From: JAVBNW01 sp031551255
Lineage (GTDB): Bacteria; Bacillota; Clostridia; Christensenellales; UBA1750
DNA: 56,770 nt
Assembly (NCBI GenBank): GCA_031551255.1
Contig: JAVBNW010000013.1
Location: 1-56,770, forward strand
Reading direction: 5' to 3'
The notes under the pieces were generated by a model that saw only the letters and a list, made by a program, of their open reading frames with translations, did not search any database and had not been told where the DNA came from. Position numbers and translations under genes: made by a program. Below, piece after piece: positions 8,186-16,368 of the stretch. Numbering within the stretch: position 1 is the first letter of the stretch; each line of letters begins with the position of its first letter.

Positions 8186-8995
8186 ATGAAGCGCAAGCAC
8201 ATCGCAATCATCGTCATCGTCGCGGGGCTGGGCGTCGTGGCGTTTCCGTTCGCGCGCACGTTGCTGAACGATTGGCAGACCTCGCAACTGCTCACGAAGC
8301 TCGAAACCGGCGAAACGCTTGTGGTGGATATACAGCAGCCCAAAGAAGGGGACATCGAAAACTGGTCCGACTTTGACGGGTTGGATACTTTCGAATACGA
8401 AGACGACCTGATGGACGGCGCCGTGTACTTCGAGGGCGAGGTGGCGGATGCCCAGGTGGAGGTCGGGCTGGATGACGGCGCGGCCGACCCGGACGCCGTG
8501 GCTGAAATCGGCGAAATGGCGCTGGACGAACAAGTAGAGGCCGTCGCGCTGGATGTCGAAGGGCTCAAGAAAAAGCGGCTGGTGGCGATCGGCAAAATCG
8601 AAATCCCGTCCATCGACGCCAACCTGCCGGTCGTGGAGGGCGCGGGCTCCACGGAACTGCACTATGCCATCGGCCACGTTGTCAACACCGCGGATTTCGG
8701 CCGCAGCGGCAACTGCGTGCTGGCCGGCCACCGCAACTATACCTACGGCTCGATGCTCAACCGCCTGGGAGAGGTAGCCCCGGGAGACCCGATCATCCTG
8801 ACCATGCGCGACGGAACCATTGTCAATTACGAAGTATACGAGTGCGTCGACGTGCGCCCGGGCGTGAAGGAGATCACGAATTTCCACCGCAACGAAAGCC
8901 GCCTGACGATCGTCACCTGCACCCCCGTCGGGGTTGCGACGCACCGCCTGCTGGTGCGCGCGCACGTGGTATCCATCGTGCCCCCGACGGCGTAA
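8186..8995 (+). CDS. Sortase, class-D-like (269 aa)
   Basis: Transpeptidase that joins sorting-signal proteins to the cell wall or to pilins, acting on the outer face of the membrane. One N-terminal membrane helix (residues about 5-24, IAIIVIVAGLGVVAFPFA) is followed by a strongly acidic linker (about 55-125) and the sortase barrel (about 130-265). The catalytic triad is visible: H182 in LAGHRNYTYG, C245 in TIVTCTP, and Arg at about 254 in THRLLVRA. The start at 8186 is set by GGAGGTG (8174-8180); upstream codons in the same frame belong to repeat copy 2. No LPxTG-type substrate or pilin gene is visible nearby, so it may be a housekeeping enzyme. The long acidic linker is unusual. Confidence 0.93.
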   Translation: MKRKHIAIIVIVAGLGVVAFPFARTLLNDWQTSQLLTKLETGETLVVDIQQPKEGDIENWSDFDGLDTFEYEDDLMDGAVYFEGEVADAQVEVGLDDGAADPDAVAEIGEMALDEQVEAVALDVEGLKKKRLVAIGKIEIPSIDANLPVVEGAGSTELHYAIGHVVNTADFGRSGNCVLAGHRNYTYGSMLNRLGEVAPGDPIILTMRDGTIVNYEVYECVDVRPGVKEITNFHRNESRLTIVTCTPVGVATHRLLVRAHVVSIVPPTA

Positions 8996-9017
8996 CGGCC
9001 TTGAACGTATCCCCCGC

Positions 9018-9051
9018 GCAGCCCTTGAGCAAAATCATGCTTAAGGGCTGC
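9018..9051 (+). terminator. Hairpin after the sortase gene
   Basis: A 14-nt arm GCAGCCCTTGAGCA pairs with TGCTTAAGGGCTGC across a 6-nt loop, with one mismatch. It sits 22 nt past the sortase stop. There is no proper T-run, so it may act as an mRNA 3' stabiliser as much as a terminator. Confidence 0.5.
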
Positions 9052-9142
9052 CGCTATAAGTAACATAAGATAGATTCCTGGGCACATTTGCAAACGGGAG
9101 AAGAAGCCCCTGTTAAATATACATCTTCACGTGCTTTATGCA

Positions 9143-9172
9143 TTGACAAGGCCGGTGGTTATCGTATATACT
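9143..9172 (+). promoter_or_regulatory. Sigma-A type promoter of guaB
   Basis: TTGACA at 9143-9148 and TATACT at 9167-9172 with an 18-base spacer (or TATATA at 9165 with 16). The leader before guaB is short and shows no purine-riboswitch core that I can see. Confidence 0.7.
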
Positions 9173-9218
9173 TCCGAAAATTTACCCAATCCAACGACGC
9201 GTGAAAGGGGCGATTGTC

Positions 9219-10685
9219 TTGTCGGAAATGAAAATCCGCGAGGGACTGACTTTCGACGACGTACTGCTGATTCCGCGACGGAGCGAGGTGCTCCCGCGCG
9301 AGGTCGATCTGAGCGTGCAGCTCACCCGCACGATACGGCTAAACATACCGCTTTTATCCGCAGCCATGGATACCGTGACCGACGGCCGCCTCGCCATCGC
9401 GATTGCGCGCGAAGGCGGGCTGGGCATCATCCACAAGAACATGACCGTAGGCGAGCAGGCCGCACAGGTAGATAAGGTCAAGCGCTCCGAGCACGGCGTA
9501 ATCACGGATCCGTTCTTCCTTTCGCCGGATCATCTGGTATCCGACGCGATGGCGCTGATGGAGCGCTACCGCATTTCGGGGGTTCCGATCACCCGCGAAG
9601 GGCTGCTGGTTGGCATCCTGACCAACCGTGATCTGCGCTTTGAGACCGACTTTTCCCGCAAAATCAGCGAAGTGATGACCAGCAAAAACCTCGTAACCGC
9701 CCCTGTGGGCACCACGCTTGACCAGGCGCAGGAAATTTTGCGCAAGCACAAAATCGAAAAGCTGCCCATCGTAGACGAAAAGGGCATGCTGCAGGGCCTG
9801 ATTACCATCAAGGACATCGAAAAGGCGATTCAATACCCCTTCTCCGCCAAGGATGGAAACGGCCGCCTGCTCGCGGGCGCGGCGGTGGGCATCGGCAAGG
9901 ACACCCTCTCCCGCGTGGACGCGCTAGTGCAGGCGAAAGTCGACATCATTGCGGTGGATTCCGCGCACGGCCATCACATCGGGGTTCTGAACACCGTAAA
10001 AGAAATTAAAACAAAATATCCGGATCTTCCGGTGATCGCGGGCAACGTGGCCAGCGCCGAAGGCGCGCGCGATTTGATCGCCGCCGGGGCGGACTGCATC
10101 AAAGTCGGCATCGGCCCGGGCTCCATCTGCACCACCCGCGTGGTGGCGGGCATCGGCGTTCCGCAGATCACCGCCATCATCGATTGTGCGACGGAGGCGG
10201 ATAAGCACGGCGTCGCCATCATCGGCGACGGCGGCATCAAATATTCGGGAGACATCCCCAAGGCCATCGCCGCGGGCGCCACGGCCGTGATGGTAGGCTC
10301 TTTGCTCGCAGGCACCGACGAGGCGCCGGGCCGCACGGAGATCTTCCAGGGCCGCTCGTTTAAGGTGTATCGCGGCATGGGTTCCGTCGGCGCGATGGAC
10401 CAGGCTTCCGGCTCGGCCGACCGCTACTTCCAGCAAGATCAAAAAAAGCTGGTGCCCGAGGGCGTCGAGGGGCGCGTGCCTTTCAAGGGGCCCTTGACCG
10501 ACACCGTGTATCAGCTGATGGGCGGGCTGCGCGCGGGCATGGGCTACTGCGGCACGCCGAACATTGCGAGCCTAAGGCGCGACGCGCAGTTTGTGCGCAT
10601 CACCAACGCGGGCCTGCTCGAGAGCCACCCGCACGACATTTACATTACGAAGGAAGCGCCGAACTATACAAAAACGACCGACTAA
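9219..10685 (+). CDS. guaB: Inosine-5'-monophosphate dehydrogenase (488 aa)
   Basis: Oxidises IMP to XMP with NAD, the committed step to guanine nucleotides; cytosolic tetramer. The catalytic barrel starts with EGLTFDDVLLIPRRSEVLP; the CBS pair occupies residues about 95-205 (VSDAMALM, GVPITREGLLVGILTNRD, IEKLPIVDEKGMLQGLIT). The catalytic loop GPGSICTTR holds the active Cys; phosphate-binding (GDGGIKYSGDIPKA), the MVGSLLAGTDEAPG block and the flap YRGMGSVGAM follow. Length is normal for the bacterial enzyme. I prefer TTG 9219, eight bases after AAAGGGG (9204-9210); GTG 9201 and ATG 9228 are alternatives in frame. It has its own promoter and is followed by a long inverted repeat that may terminate it. 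Confidence 0.98.
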   Translation: MSEMKIREGLTFDDVLLIPRRSEVLPREVDLSVQLTRTIRLNIPLLSAAMDTVTDGRLAIAIAREGGLGIIHKNMTVGEQAAQVDKVKRSEHGVITDPFFLSPDHLVSDAMALMERYRISGVPITREGLLVGILTNRDLRFETDFSRKISEVMTSKNLVTAPVGTTLDQAQEILRKHKIEKLPIVDEKGMLQGLITIKDIEKAIQYPFSAKDGNGRLLAGAAVGIGKDTLSRVDALVQAKVDIIAVDSAHGHHIGVLNTVKEIKTKYPDLPVIAGNVASAEGARDLIAAGADCIKVGIGPGSICTTRVVAGIGVPQITAIIDCATEADKHGVAIIGDGGIKYSGDIPKAIAAGATAVMVGSLLAGTDEAPGRTEIFQGRSFKVYRGMGSVGAMDQASGSADRYFQQDQKKLVPEGVEGRVPFKGPLTDTVYQLMGGLRAGMGYCGTPNIASLRRDAQFVRITNAGLLESHPHDIYITKEAPNYTKTTD

Positions 10686-10693
10686 GAGCCGGT

Positions 10694-10744
10694 CGGGCGG
10701 ATTGCTGCTGATTTTATTATTGATATGCGGTAGCAATCCGCCGG
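10694..10744. terminator. Long inverted repeat after guaB (GGCGGATTGCT family)
   Basis: Arms CGGGCGGATTGCT (10694-10706) and AGCAATCCGCCGG (10732-10744) flank a 25-base AT-rich loop. Its place, just after the guaB stop, fits a terminator. The same arm sequence appears in the inverted repeat next to gyrB (44548-44595), so this may be a dispersed element rather than a simple terminator. Confidence 0.6.
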
Positions 10745-10875
10745 AGCCTGACTCGAGAGCGTCGCATCATGACAGCGGCATCAACTTACGCGCTTATTTT
10801 CCATAGCACTCCCATTTCTTCACGATTGTCCGCTATGTAAAGGCAAGCTGTCTATGGCCAAAAGGAGATACTGTA

Positions 10876-11121
10876 ATGAACGCTAAGGATATGCTGATAC
10901 AGTCATTGGATATAATTCGCGTCGAAGAAAACGCGGACGAAACCAGCTATACGGAAAGAGTTATCGACGTGGACCCGGACACAAAAATAGAAGATTTACG
11001 CGACTATCATTTAGCAGAGCAAACCCGCCATTTGCGTTCCATAAAAAAATACTGCCAATTTTTATCCGCTTTAGCCGGAATATCTGTAATCGCGTTCATT
11101 GCATTTTCAGTATTGCTTTAG
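10876..11121 (+). CDS. Small tail-anchored protein of unknown function (81 aa)
   Basis: I do not recognise the family. Residues 1-55 are polar and acidic (IIRVEENADETSYTERVIDV, then DTKIEDLRDY); residues about 60-81 (FLSALAGISVIAFIAFSVLL) form a single C-terminal membrane helix, so the protein should sit in the membrane with its N-terminus probably in the cytosol. There is no signal peptide at the start. AAAGGAGA lies about 8 bases before the ATG, so translation is well supported. The gene is more AT-rich than its neighbours. It stands alone between guaB and a repeat-filled gap. Confidence 0.65.
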   Translation: MNAKDMLIQSLDIIRVEENADETSYTERVIDVDPDTKIEDLRDYHLAEQTRHLRSIKKYCQFLSALAGISVIAFIAFSVLL

Positions 11122-11275
11122 TCATCTTCTTCTATTTTCGCAGGTTCGCAATGTATCGTAACCCCATCAATCATATGATTACCCCGCGGTGCCTGTGGGC
11201 ATCGTACCCTATTTATTGTAAGATGGTGGCAACGATACGTCGCGGCCCCGTCTTTTTTTCGTCGTTTTCTATCCA

Positions 11276-11376
11276 TAAAACCGCCGCAGTGGTTTAATGG
11301 AAGAGGAGGAGCTACACAGTGAACGAGCTTCCGTGCCGCAGCACGGAAGCGAGCGATATGAAGCTCGCGACGACGA
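11276..11376 (+). repeat. Two-hairpin structured repeat, copy A
   Basis: Hairpin 1 (11276-11297; weak stem, loop CGCA) is followed by AAGAGGAGGAGC and hairpin 2 (GCTTCCGTGC / GCACGGAAGC, 11327-11350, loop CGCA), then GATATGAAGCTCGC and GACGACGA. Compared with copy C at 47 kb, hairpin 2 differs by a matched C-G to T-A change. The purine-rich linker between the hairpins is shared by all copies. Confidence 0.7.
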
Positions 11377-11413
11377 GTTGCCCCATTTCTCGTCTTCGTC
11401 GTAGCTTGCCACT

Positions 11414-11518
11414 CCTCAAAACCGCCTCAGCGGTTTTGAGGAAGAGGAGGGGCCACGAAGCGTAAAAAATCCCAGTGCCGCAGCGCTGGGATTTCGGAGC
11501 GTAGTGCGCCCCGACGAG
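11414..11518 (+). repeat. Two-hairpin structured repeat, copy B
   Basis: Hairpin 1 is a perfect 12-bp stem (CCTCAAAACCGC / GCGGTTTTGAGG, 11414-11441) with loop CTCA. The linker GAAGAGGAGGGGC follows, then hairpin 2 (AAATCCCAGTGC / GCGCTGGGATTT, 11467-11494, loop CGCA), and the tail ends CGACGAGC. It lies in tandem with copy A, directly 3' of the transketolase gene, which runs the other way. Together copies A and B fill the 420-base gap between 11121 and 11541, which holds no gene. Confidence 0.75.
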
Positions 11519-11540
11519 CTTCCGCGTAAAAAATCTTAAG

Positions 11541-13520
11541 TTATAAGCAATCAGTCAGACTCACCGCCGCGTCGACTACGCGCTCCACCGTAAACCCAAA
11601 CTCCTTAAACAATGTCCCCGCCGGGCCGGAAGCGCCGTAGTGGTCGATGGTGACGACTTCGCCATCCAGCCCCACGTATTTGTGCCAACCGAACGAGGAC
11701 GCCGCCTCCACGCCGACCCGCGCGCGCACCGCCGGCGGAATGACTTGGTCGCGATAGGCCTTGGCCTGCTGCTCGAAGACCTCCCAGCAAGGCATGGAGA
11801 TCACCCGCGCCTCGATGCCCTGAGCGCGCAGCTGTCCCTGCGCGAGCATGCAAAGTTCTACTTCCGAACCGGAGGCCATCAGCAAAACATCCGGCACGGG
11901 CTTGTTCGCATCCGACAGCACGTACGCGCCCTTCATCGCCTCCGGGCCGCTGTTTTCGTACAGCGGAAGATCCTGCCGGGTCAGCGCGAGGGCGGTGGGG
12001 CCTTTACGGGCGAGCGAGCACGCGTACGCCGCCGCAACCTCTTTTGAATCGGCCGGGCGGAACACCGCCATGCCCGGCACCGAGCGCAGCATCGCAAGCT
12101 GTTCGATGGGCTGGTGGGTGGGGCCGTCCTCCCCTACGCCGATGGAATCGTGGGTGAGCAGGTACAGCACCGGCAGCTCCATCAGCGCGGAAAGGCGCAT
12201 CGCGTGCTTCATGTAATCGCTGAACACGAAGAACGTCGCGCAATACGCGCGCAGGCCGCCGTGCAGCGCGATCCCGTTGCAAATCGCGCCCATCGCGTGT
12301 TCGCGCACGCCGAAGTGCATGTTGCAGCCGGCATAGTCCTCGGCGGAAAAATCTCCGCGGCCCTTGACATAGCTCTTGTTGGAAGGCGAAAGATCCGCCG
12401 AGCCGCCGATCAAGTTCGGCATCAGCGCCGCAACACGGGCGAGCGCCTCGCCGGAGGAATTGCGGGTGGCGGCCTTGCCGGAGAACTTCCAGAAATCCTC
12501 GTCATGAAGCACGTCGGGCACGGCGCCGCTTTGCCACGCCAGCCATTGCGCGTGCAGCTCGGGGTATTCCTTGCCATAGCGCGCGAGAAGGTCTTCCCAC
12601 TGCGCCTGCGCCTTCGCGCCGTTGGCGGCGATTTCCCCGGCGTGCGCGTATACATCCTGCGCTACCACGAAGCTCGCCTCCGGGTCAAAGCCCAGGGTTT
12701 TCTTCATGGCCGCGAGGTCGTCCTTGCCCAGCGGTTCGCCGTGCGCGGAGGCCTTGCCTTGCCTTGGCGAGCCGTAGCCGATCTTGGTGCGCACCTGAAT
12801 CAGCGACGGGCGCGCGTCGGCCTTCGCGGCCGCAATCGCCGCCGCAATGGCCGCGACGTCGGTGCCGTCCTCCACGCGCTGCACGTGCCAGCCGTACGCC
12901 TCGTAGCGCTTGCCCACGTCTTCGGTAAAAGCGATGGACGTCGAGCCCTCGATGGAAATATCGTTCGAATCGTACAGCACGATCAGCCTGCCGAGCCCAA
13001 GCGTGCCCGCCAGAGAGCACGCCTCGCCGGAAATGCCCTCCATCAGGCAGCCGTCGCCCACGAGCGCATAGGTAAAGTGGTTGACGATCTCCATGCCGGG
13101 TTTGTTGAACAGCGCCGCCAAGTGCCGTTCGGCGACCGCGAAGCCCACCGCGTTGCAAACGCCCTGCCCTAGCGGGCCGGTGGTGGTTTCCACGCCGATG
13201 GTGTGGCCGTACTCCGGGTGCCCCGGCGTCTTGGCGCCGTATTGGCGGAAGTTTTTAAGGTCTTCAAGCGTCAGCCCGTAGCCATACAGGTGCAAAAGCG
13301 AGTACATCAGCGCGGAGCCGTGGCCCGCGGACAGCACGAAGCGATCCCTGTCGGGCCACTTCGGGTCGGCGGGGTTGTGCTTGAGGGCCTTATCCCACAG
13401 AGCGTAGGCCATAGGCGCCGCGCCGAGCGGCAGGCCGGGATGGCCGCTGTTCGCCGCCTGTACCTGATCTGCAGACAGCGTGCGAATGGTGTTGACAAAG
13501 CGGATATCGACATTGCTCAT
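11541..13520 (-). CDS. tkt: Transketolase (659 aa)
   Basis: Thiamine-diphosphate enzyme that moves two-carbon units between sugar phosphates in the non-oxidative pentose phosphate pathway; cytosolic dimer. The N-terminal TPP-binding domain (about 1-320) shows LSAGHGSALMYSLLHL, GPLGQGVCNAVG, the GDG metal motif in VGDGCLMEGISGEA, and DSNDISIEG. The middle pyrimidine-binding domain has GGSADLSPSN, FGVREHAM with the catalytic Glu, and THDSIGVGEDGPTHQP. The C-terminal domain completes the normal length. The ATG at 13520 is preceded by an A/G-rich segment. It is transcribed toward the repeat pair at 11.3-11.5 kb. Confidence 0.98.
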   Translation of the reverse strand: MSNVDIRFVNTIRTLSADQVQAANSGHPGLPLGAAPMAYALWDKALKHNPADPKWPDRDRFVLSAGHGSALMYSLLHLYGYGLTLEDLKNFRQYGAKTPGHPEYGHTIGVETTTGPLGQGVCNAVGFAVAERHLAALFNKPGMEIVNHFTYALVGDGCLMEGISGEACSLAGTLGLGRLIVLYDSNDISIEGSTSIAFTEDVGKRYEAYGWHVQRVEDGTDVAAIAAAIAAAKADARPSLIQVRTKIGYGSPRQGKASAHGEPLGKDDLAAMKKTLGFDPEASFVVAQDVYAHAGEIAANGAKAQAQWEDLLARYGKEYPELHAQWLAWQSGAVPDVLHDEDFWKFSGKAATRNSSGEALARVAALMPNLIGGSADLSPSNKSYVKGRGDFSAEDYAGCNMHFGVREHAMGAICNGIALHGGLRAYCATFFVFSDYMKHAMRLSALMELPVLYLLTHDSIGVGEDGPTHQPIEQLAMLRSVPGMAVFRPADSKEVAAAYACSLARKGPTALALTRQDLPLYENSGPEAMKGAYVLSDANKPVPDVLLMASGSEVELCMLAQGQLRAQGIEARVISMPCWEVFEQQAKAYRDQVIPPAVRARVGVEAASSFGWHKYVGLDGEVVTIDHYGASGPAGTLFKEFGFTVERVVDAAVSLTDCL

Positions 13521-13581
13521 GGTTCTTTCCCCTTTAGCGATTCGTCGGCCGCGCCGCTTTTGTTATAAGCCCTGAGGTATT

Positions 13582-13636
13582 AGGGCAAACGAGGAGCCGC
13601 AAAAGAGCGGCGCCGGAGGGCATGCGGGTTTGCCCT
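13582..13636 (-). promoter_or_regulatory. Stem-loop between phosphohexomutase and transketolase genes
   Basis: A 9-bp outer stem (AGGGCAAAC with GTTTGCCCT) encloses an inner hairpin with arms GCCGC and GCGGC. It sits after the phosphohexomutase stop and 60 bases before tkt on the same strand. It may terminate the first gene, or be part of the tkt leader. No match to a known riboswitch was recognised. Confidence 0.45.
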
Positions 13637-13651
13637 GTATCTACATCGATT

Positions 13652-15124
13652 TTATAGCATTTGTCGAAGCGGCGCAAGCTCCACTTCGCCGCCGAGCGGC
13701 CCAAGGATCTCAAGCAGTCGCGCCGCCATGGCCTTGGCCCCTCCGGCCCGCTCGGCCTGAAGGTTGACGGGCAGCACCGGGTCGTGCACCGATTGGCGGA
13801 TTAAGAACCAGCCGTCCTCGCCAAGGCGCGCGCGCACTCCCTCGGCGCAGTCCGTATCGGCCGTCAGCGCCGGGTCTTCCCGCACCGCGTCGCGCACGGC
13901 GCTGAGCGTGCGGGCCGCGTCCGCGGCAAAATCCCGGTTGGCGAGCGTCAGGCGGATCTCCACGTCTTCCGCGGGCTCGCGAAGGCCTTCCATAAGCGCC
14001 GTAAAGCTTTGGCCCTTTTCGCGCGCGAAGCGCTTGAGCAGCCACGCCACCAGGTACATGCCGTCGTCCAGAAAGCGATTCTCCGCGAGCGCGCAGTGGC
14101 CGCTGGTTTCCAGCGCCGCCGGGCAGTTTATCCCCTCGGCGTTCAGGCGCAGCGCCTCGTCGATCACGTTGCGATAACCGCGCTTATAACGCCTGTGGAT
14201 GCCGCCCCTCGCACGGATGAACTCCGAAAGCCCCTCGGATGCTACGGAATCGGTGACGATGGCCGCGCCTGGGTGCTCCTTGAGCACAAGCGCGGCAACC
14301 AGCGCGATGAGCCTGTCGCGGTTGACGGGCTTGCCGGAGGGATCCACCAGCGCGGCCCGGTCGCAGTCCGCATCGAACATAACGCCCATGTCCGCGCCGG
14401 ATCTAGCGGTGTGTTCGCACAGCGCGGCGATGGCCCCGGGCTCCTCCGGGTTGGGCGCGTGGTTGGGGAAGCGACCGTCCGGCTCTACATACTGGCCGAA
14501 CACCTGCGCGCCGAGCGAGATGAGCACCTCGGCAAAAAAACCGCCCGAGCCGTTGCCCGCGTCAAGCGCAATGCGCATGCCGCGAAGCGCGCCAGGGTCG
14601 TCTCCGGCGATGAAAGTGCGCAGCGAAGCGCCGTACGCGCCGATGAGGTCAAACGCCTGTACATCCGGCGCGCCGCCCTGTTCAACGGGCCGCATGTCCT
14701 CCACCAGAGCACGCAGCTGCGAGGATGTAAGGCCGCCGCGCGGGGTGAAAAACTTAAGCCCGTTGCGCTCGGGCGGCAGGTGCGAGGCCGTGAGCATGAT
14801 CGCGCCGTCTGCATGCGGCGGGCCCGTTACGGCGGCAAACATGGCCGGGGTGGTTGCAAGGCCGCAATCGACGGCCGCGCAGCCCTCGGTGGCAAGCCCC
14901 CGCAAAACGCCCTCGTAAAGGCCTTTCCAGGAAAGGCGCGGGTCGTGCCCCACCGCAACCCGCACGCCGTCTTCGCCCGCTTCGGCCTTGAGCATCGCCG
15001 CGAACGCGCGCGTAGCCGCTGCGGCGTCGTTAGGCGTCAACGTCACTTCTTTGCCGTAGCCCTCCAGTGCGACCCCGCGCAGGTCGCTGCCGCTGATTAA
15101 GCGGCGATAGCGCTCAGAAGCCAT
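13652..15124 (-). CDS. Phosphomannomutase/phosphoglucomutase family (490 aa)
   Basis: Alpha-D-phosphohexomutase that shifts phosphate between C1 and C6 of a hexose, feeding nucleotide-sugar synthesis. The phosphoserine loop is TASHLPPERNG with S114; the metal loop is DADCDR at 251-256; the sugar-specificity loop reads ETSGHCALAEN; the C-terminal phosphate-binding domain is present but divergent. The loops do not decide between glucose and mannose. The ATG at 15124 overlaps the end of the preceding nitroreductase gene by 11 bases, which suggests translational coupling; TTG 15145 is an alternative. The pairing with a nitroreductase has no obvious pathway meaning. Confidence 0.88.
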   Translation of the reverse strand: MASERYRRLISGSDLRGVALEGYGKEVTLTPNDAAAATRAFAAMLKAEAGEDGVRVAVGHDPRLSWKGLYEGVLRGLATEGCAAVDCGLATTPAMFAAVTGPPHADGAIMLTASHLPPERNGLKFFTPRGGLTSSQLRALVEDMRPVEQGGAPDVQAFDLIGAYGASLRTFIAGDDPGALRGMRIALDAGNGSGGFFAEVLISLGAQVFGQYVEPDGRFPNHAPNPEEPGAIAALCEHTARSGADMGVMFDADCDRAALVDPSGKPVNRDRLIALVAALVLKEHPGAAIVTDSVASEGLSEFIRARGGIHRRYKRGYRNVIDEALRLNAEGINCPAALETSGHCALAENRFLDDGMYLVAWLLKRFAREKGQSFTALMEGLREPAEDVEIRLTLANRDFAADAARTLSAVRDAVREDPALTADTDCAEGVRARLGEDGWFLIRQSVHDPVLPVNLQAERAGGAKAMAARLLEILGPLGGEVELAPLRQML

Positions 15125-15611
15125 TGTAGGAGGCGACATCCGCAAGCTCTCTTTTAGCGGGCTTGGGAGGATCCCCCGCCGGAGCGCCCACGGAGAAGAG
15201 CGACATCATCGTAAAGCCTTCGGGCGCGCCCAGAAGCTTCGCGATTTTCGGATAGGAAGGGTTGTCGTGACAGCCGATCCAGCAACCGGCATAGCCCAGC
15301 GCGTGCGCGGCCATCAGCATGCAGGTGGTCGCCGCGCACGAATCCTCGTGTGCGCCGAAGCATTCGGGGCCGGTGAACACCGCGATGCACGCGCCCGCGT
15401 CGGCGATGTGCTTGCCGTATTCCATCAGATCGGCGATCTTTTGCTTGAGCATAGGGTCGGTCACCGCAACAAAGCGCCAGCTCTGGCGGTTGATCGCCGT
15501 GGGGGCGAGGCGGCCGCAATCTAAAATCGTCTCTAAATCCTCTTGCTTAACGGGCGTGGGCGCATATTTGCGCACGGAGCGACGGGTACGAAGGGCCTCT
15601 ATGGCATCCAT
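15114..15611 (-). CDS. Nitroreductase-family flavoprotein (165 aa)
   Basis: FMN-dependent oxidoreductase fold. Recognisable parts: RTRRSVRKYAPTPV, the loop CGRLAPTAINRQSWRFVAV, the core helix MLMAAHALGYAGCWIGCHD, and the C-terminal FSVGAPAGDPPKP that matches the family's GYP motif region. Substrate unknown. The start at 15611 is set by AGGAGGT (15618-15624) six bases upstream; the ATG at 15617 directly abuts that site and cannot be used well. It precedes and overlaps the phosphohexomutase gene. It is not a recent duplicate of the nitroreductase at 7411-7914, since the two sequences differ widely. Confidence 0.88.
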   Translation of the reverse strand: MDAIEALRTRRSVRKYAPTPVKQEDLETILDCGRLAPTAINRQSWRFVAVTDPMLKQKIADLMEYGKHIADAGACIAVFTGPECFGAHEDSCAATTCMLMAAHALGYAGCWIGCHDNPSYPKIAKLLGAPEGFTMMSLFSVGAPAGDPPKPAKRELADVASYNGF

Positions 15612-15660
15612 GAACATACCTCCTTATCGATAAGCCTCCGGGAGCGAGGCGTCTTTCGGT

Positions 15661-16353
15661 CTATTCTATGGGCGGTATAGAGCTTACATAACGGTGCAGG
15701 GGCGCAAGCAGCGCCATGAGGCGTGCAAGCTCCCGCACAAATTCCGGGCCGCGCCCAATAGCATCCAGAGAATCGCCGTGGTTGACATAAAAAGACTTCT
15801 TCGCATACCACGGCCGAACCTCGGGCGGCACGTCGTCTATGCCCTCGGGCAGCCTGCGGTAGTCGTCTCCGTGCAAGGCAAAGTGTTCGGTAAAGGCGGG
15901 CTCTGCAAGCACGGATAGAAAAGCAGACGGGGCGACGCGCAGATGAGCGCGAAATGCCTTCATCGTGGCGGGCGTCGCGTCGTAATAGCCCGAGCCGATA
16001 TCCCACTTGCCGGCCTGCACACTGAAGTACAGCTCCGGAATCTGCGGCTTGCGCTCGTCTTCCGACCCGCGCACTGAGCGCCAGCTGATCCACATGTGGT
16101 CGCGATATGGGGATTTGTCACGGGCAAACCGCGTATCGCGCCGTATGCGGGATACCACGCGCGAAGGCCGCGTTTCCAGCGACGCATCCACCGCCTGCAC
16201 CGCAAAGGCCAAATCCTCGGCGAGCGCGTAGAGTGGGGCTTTGACACTGCGTTCATAGTCGGCACGGTGCTCCTCAAAAAAAGTCGCATTGTTGTTGAAA
16301 CGAATTTGCATAAAAAACTCGTCCATGCCCTGTGGGATTCCCAAAAAAGCCAA
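15661..16353 (-). CDS. DUF2461 / TIGR02453 family protein (230 aa)
   Basis: Conserved family of unknown function. The N-terminal block RFNNNATFFEEHRADYE, the middle SRIRRDTRFARDKSPYRDHMW, and YFSVQAGKWDIGSGYYDATP are the family's characteristic segments, and the length is normal. I place the start at TTG 16353, since the family begins a few residues before the NNN motif and a G-run lies 6 bases upstream; a GTG at 16368 is in frame too. No signal peptide or membrane helix. It is on the same strand as the nitroreductase and phosphohexomutase genes, 49 bases upstream, and may belong to that operon. Confidence 0.85.
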   Translation of the reverse strand: MAFLGIPQGMDEFFMQIRFNNNATFFEEHRADYERSVKAPLYALAEDLAFAVQAVDASLETRPSRVVSRIRRDTRFARDKSPYRDHMWISWRSVRGSEDERKPQIPELYFSVQAGKWDIGSGYYDATPATMKAFRAHLRVAPSAFLSVLAEPAFTEHFALHGDDYRRLPEGIDDVPPEVRPWYAKKSFYVNHGDSLDAIGRGPEFVRELARLMALLAPLHRYVSSIPPIE

Positions 16354-16368
16354 CGATATCCCCCCCAC

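Noticed and set aside
7955..8965. 336-codon minus-strand frame
   Set aside because: Antisense to the sortase, whose catalytic residues are intact.
8996..9218. Purine riboswitch before guaB
   Set aside because: Looked for the paired-loop core; only a promoter and a simple hairpin are visible.
10876..11540. CRISPR-like array from the repeated hairpins
   Set aside because: Units are palindromic, differ in sequence and spacing, and no cas gene is present.
12114..13172. 352-codon plus-strand frame
   Set aside because: Antisense to transketolase; composition typical of GC-rich shadow frames.
13521..13651. T-box or other known riboswitch before tkt
   Set aside because: The stem-loop lacks the T-box sequence and the specifier stem.
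14009..15100. 363-codon plus-strand frame
   Set aside because: Antisense to the phosphohexomutase gene; no recognisable motif.
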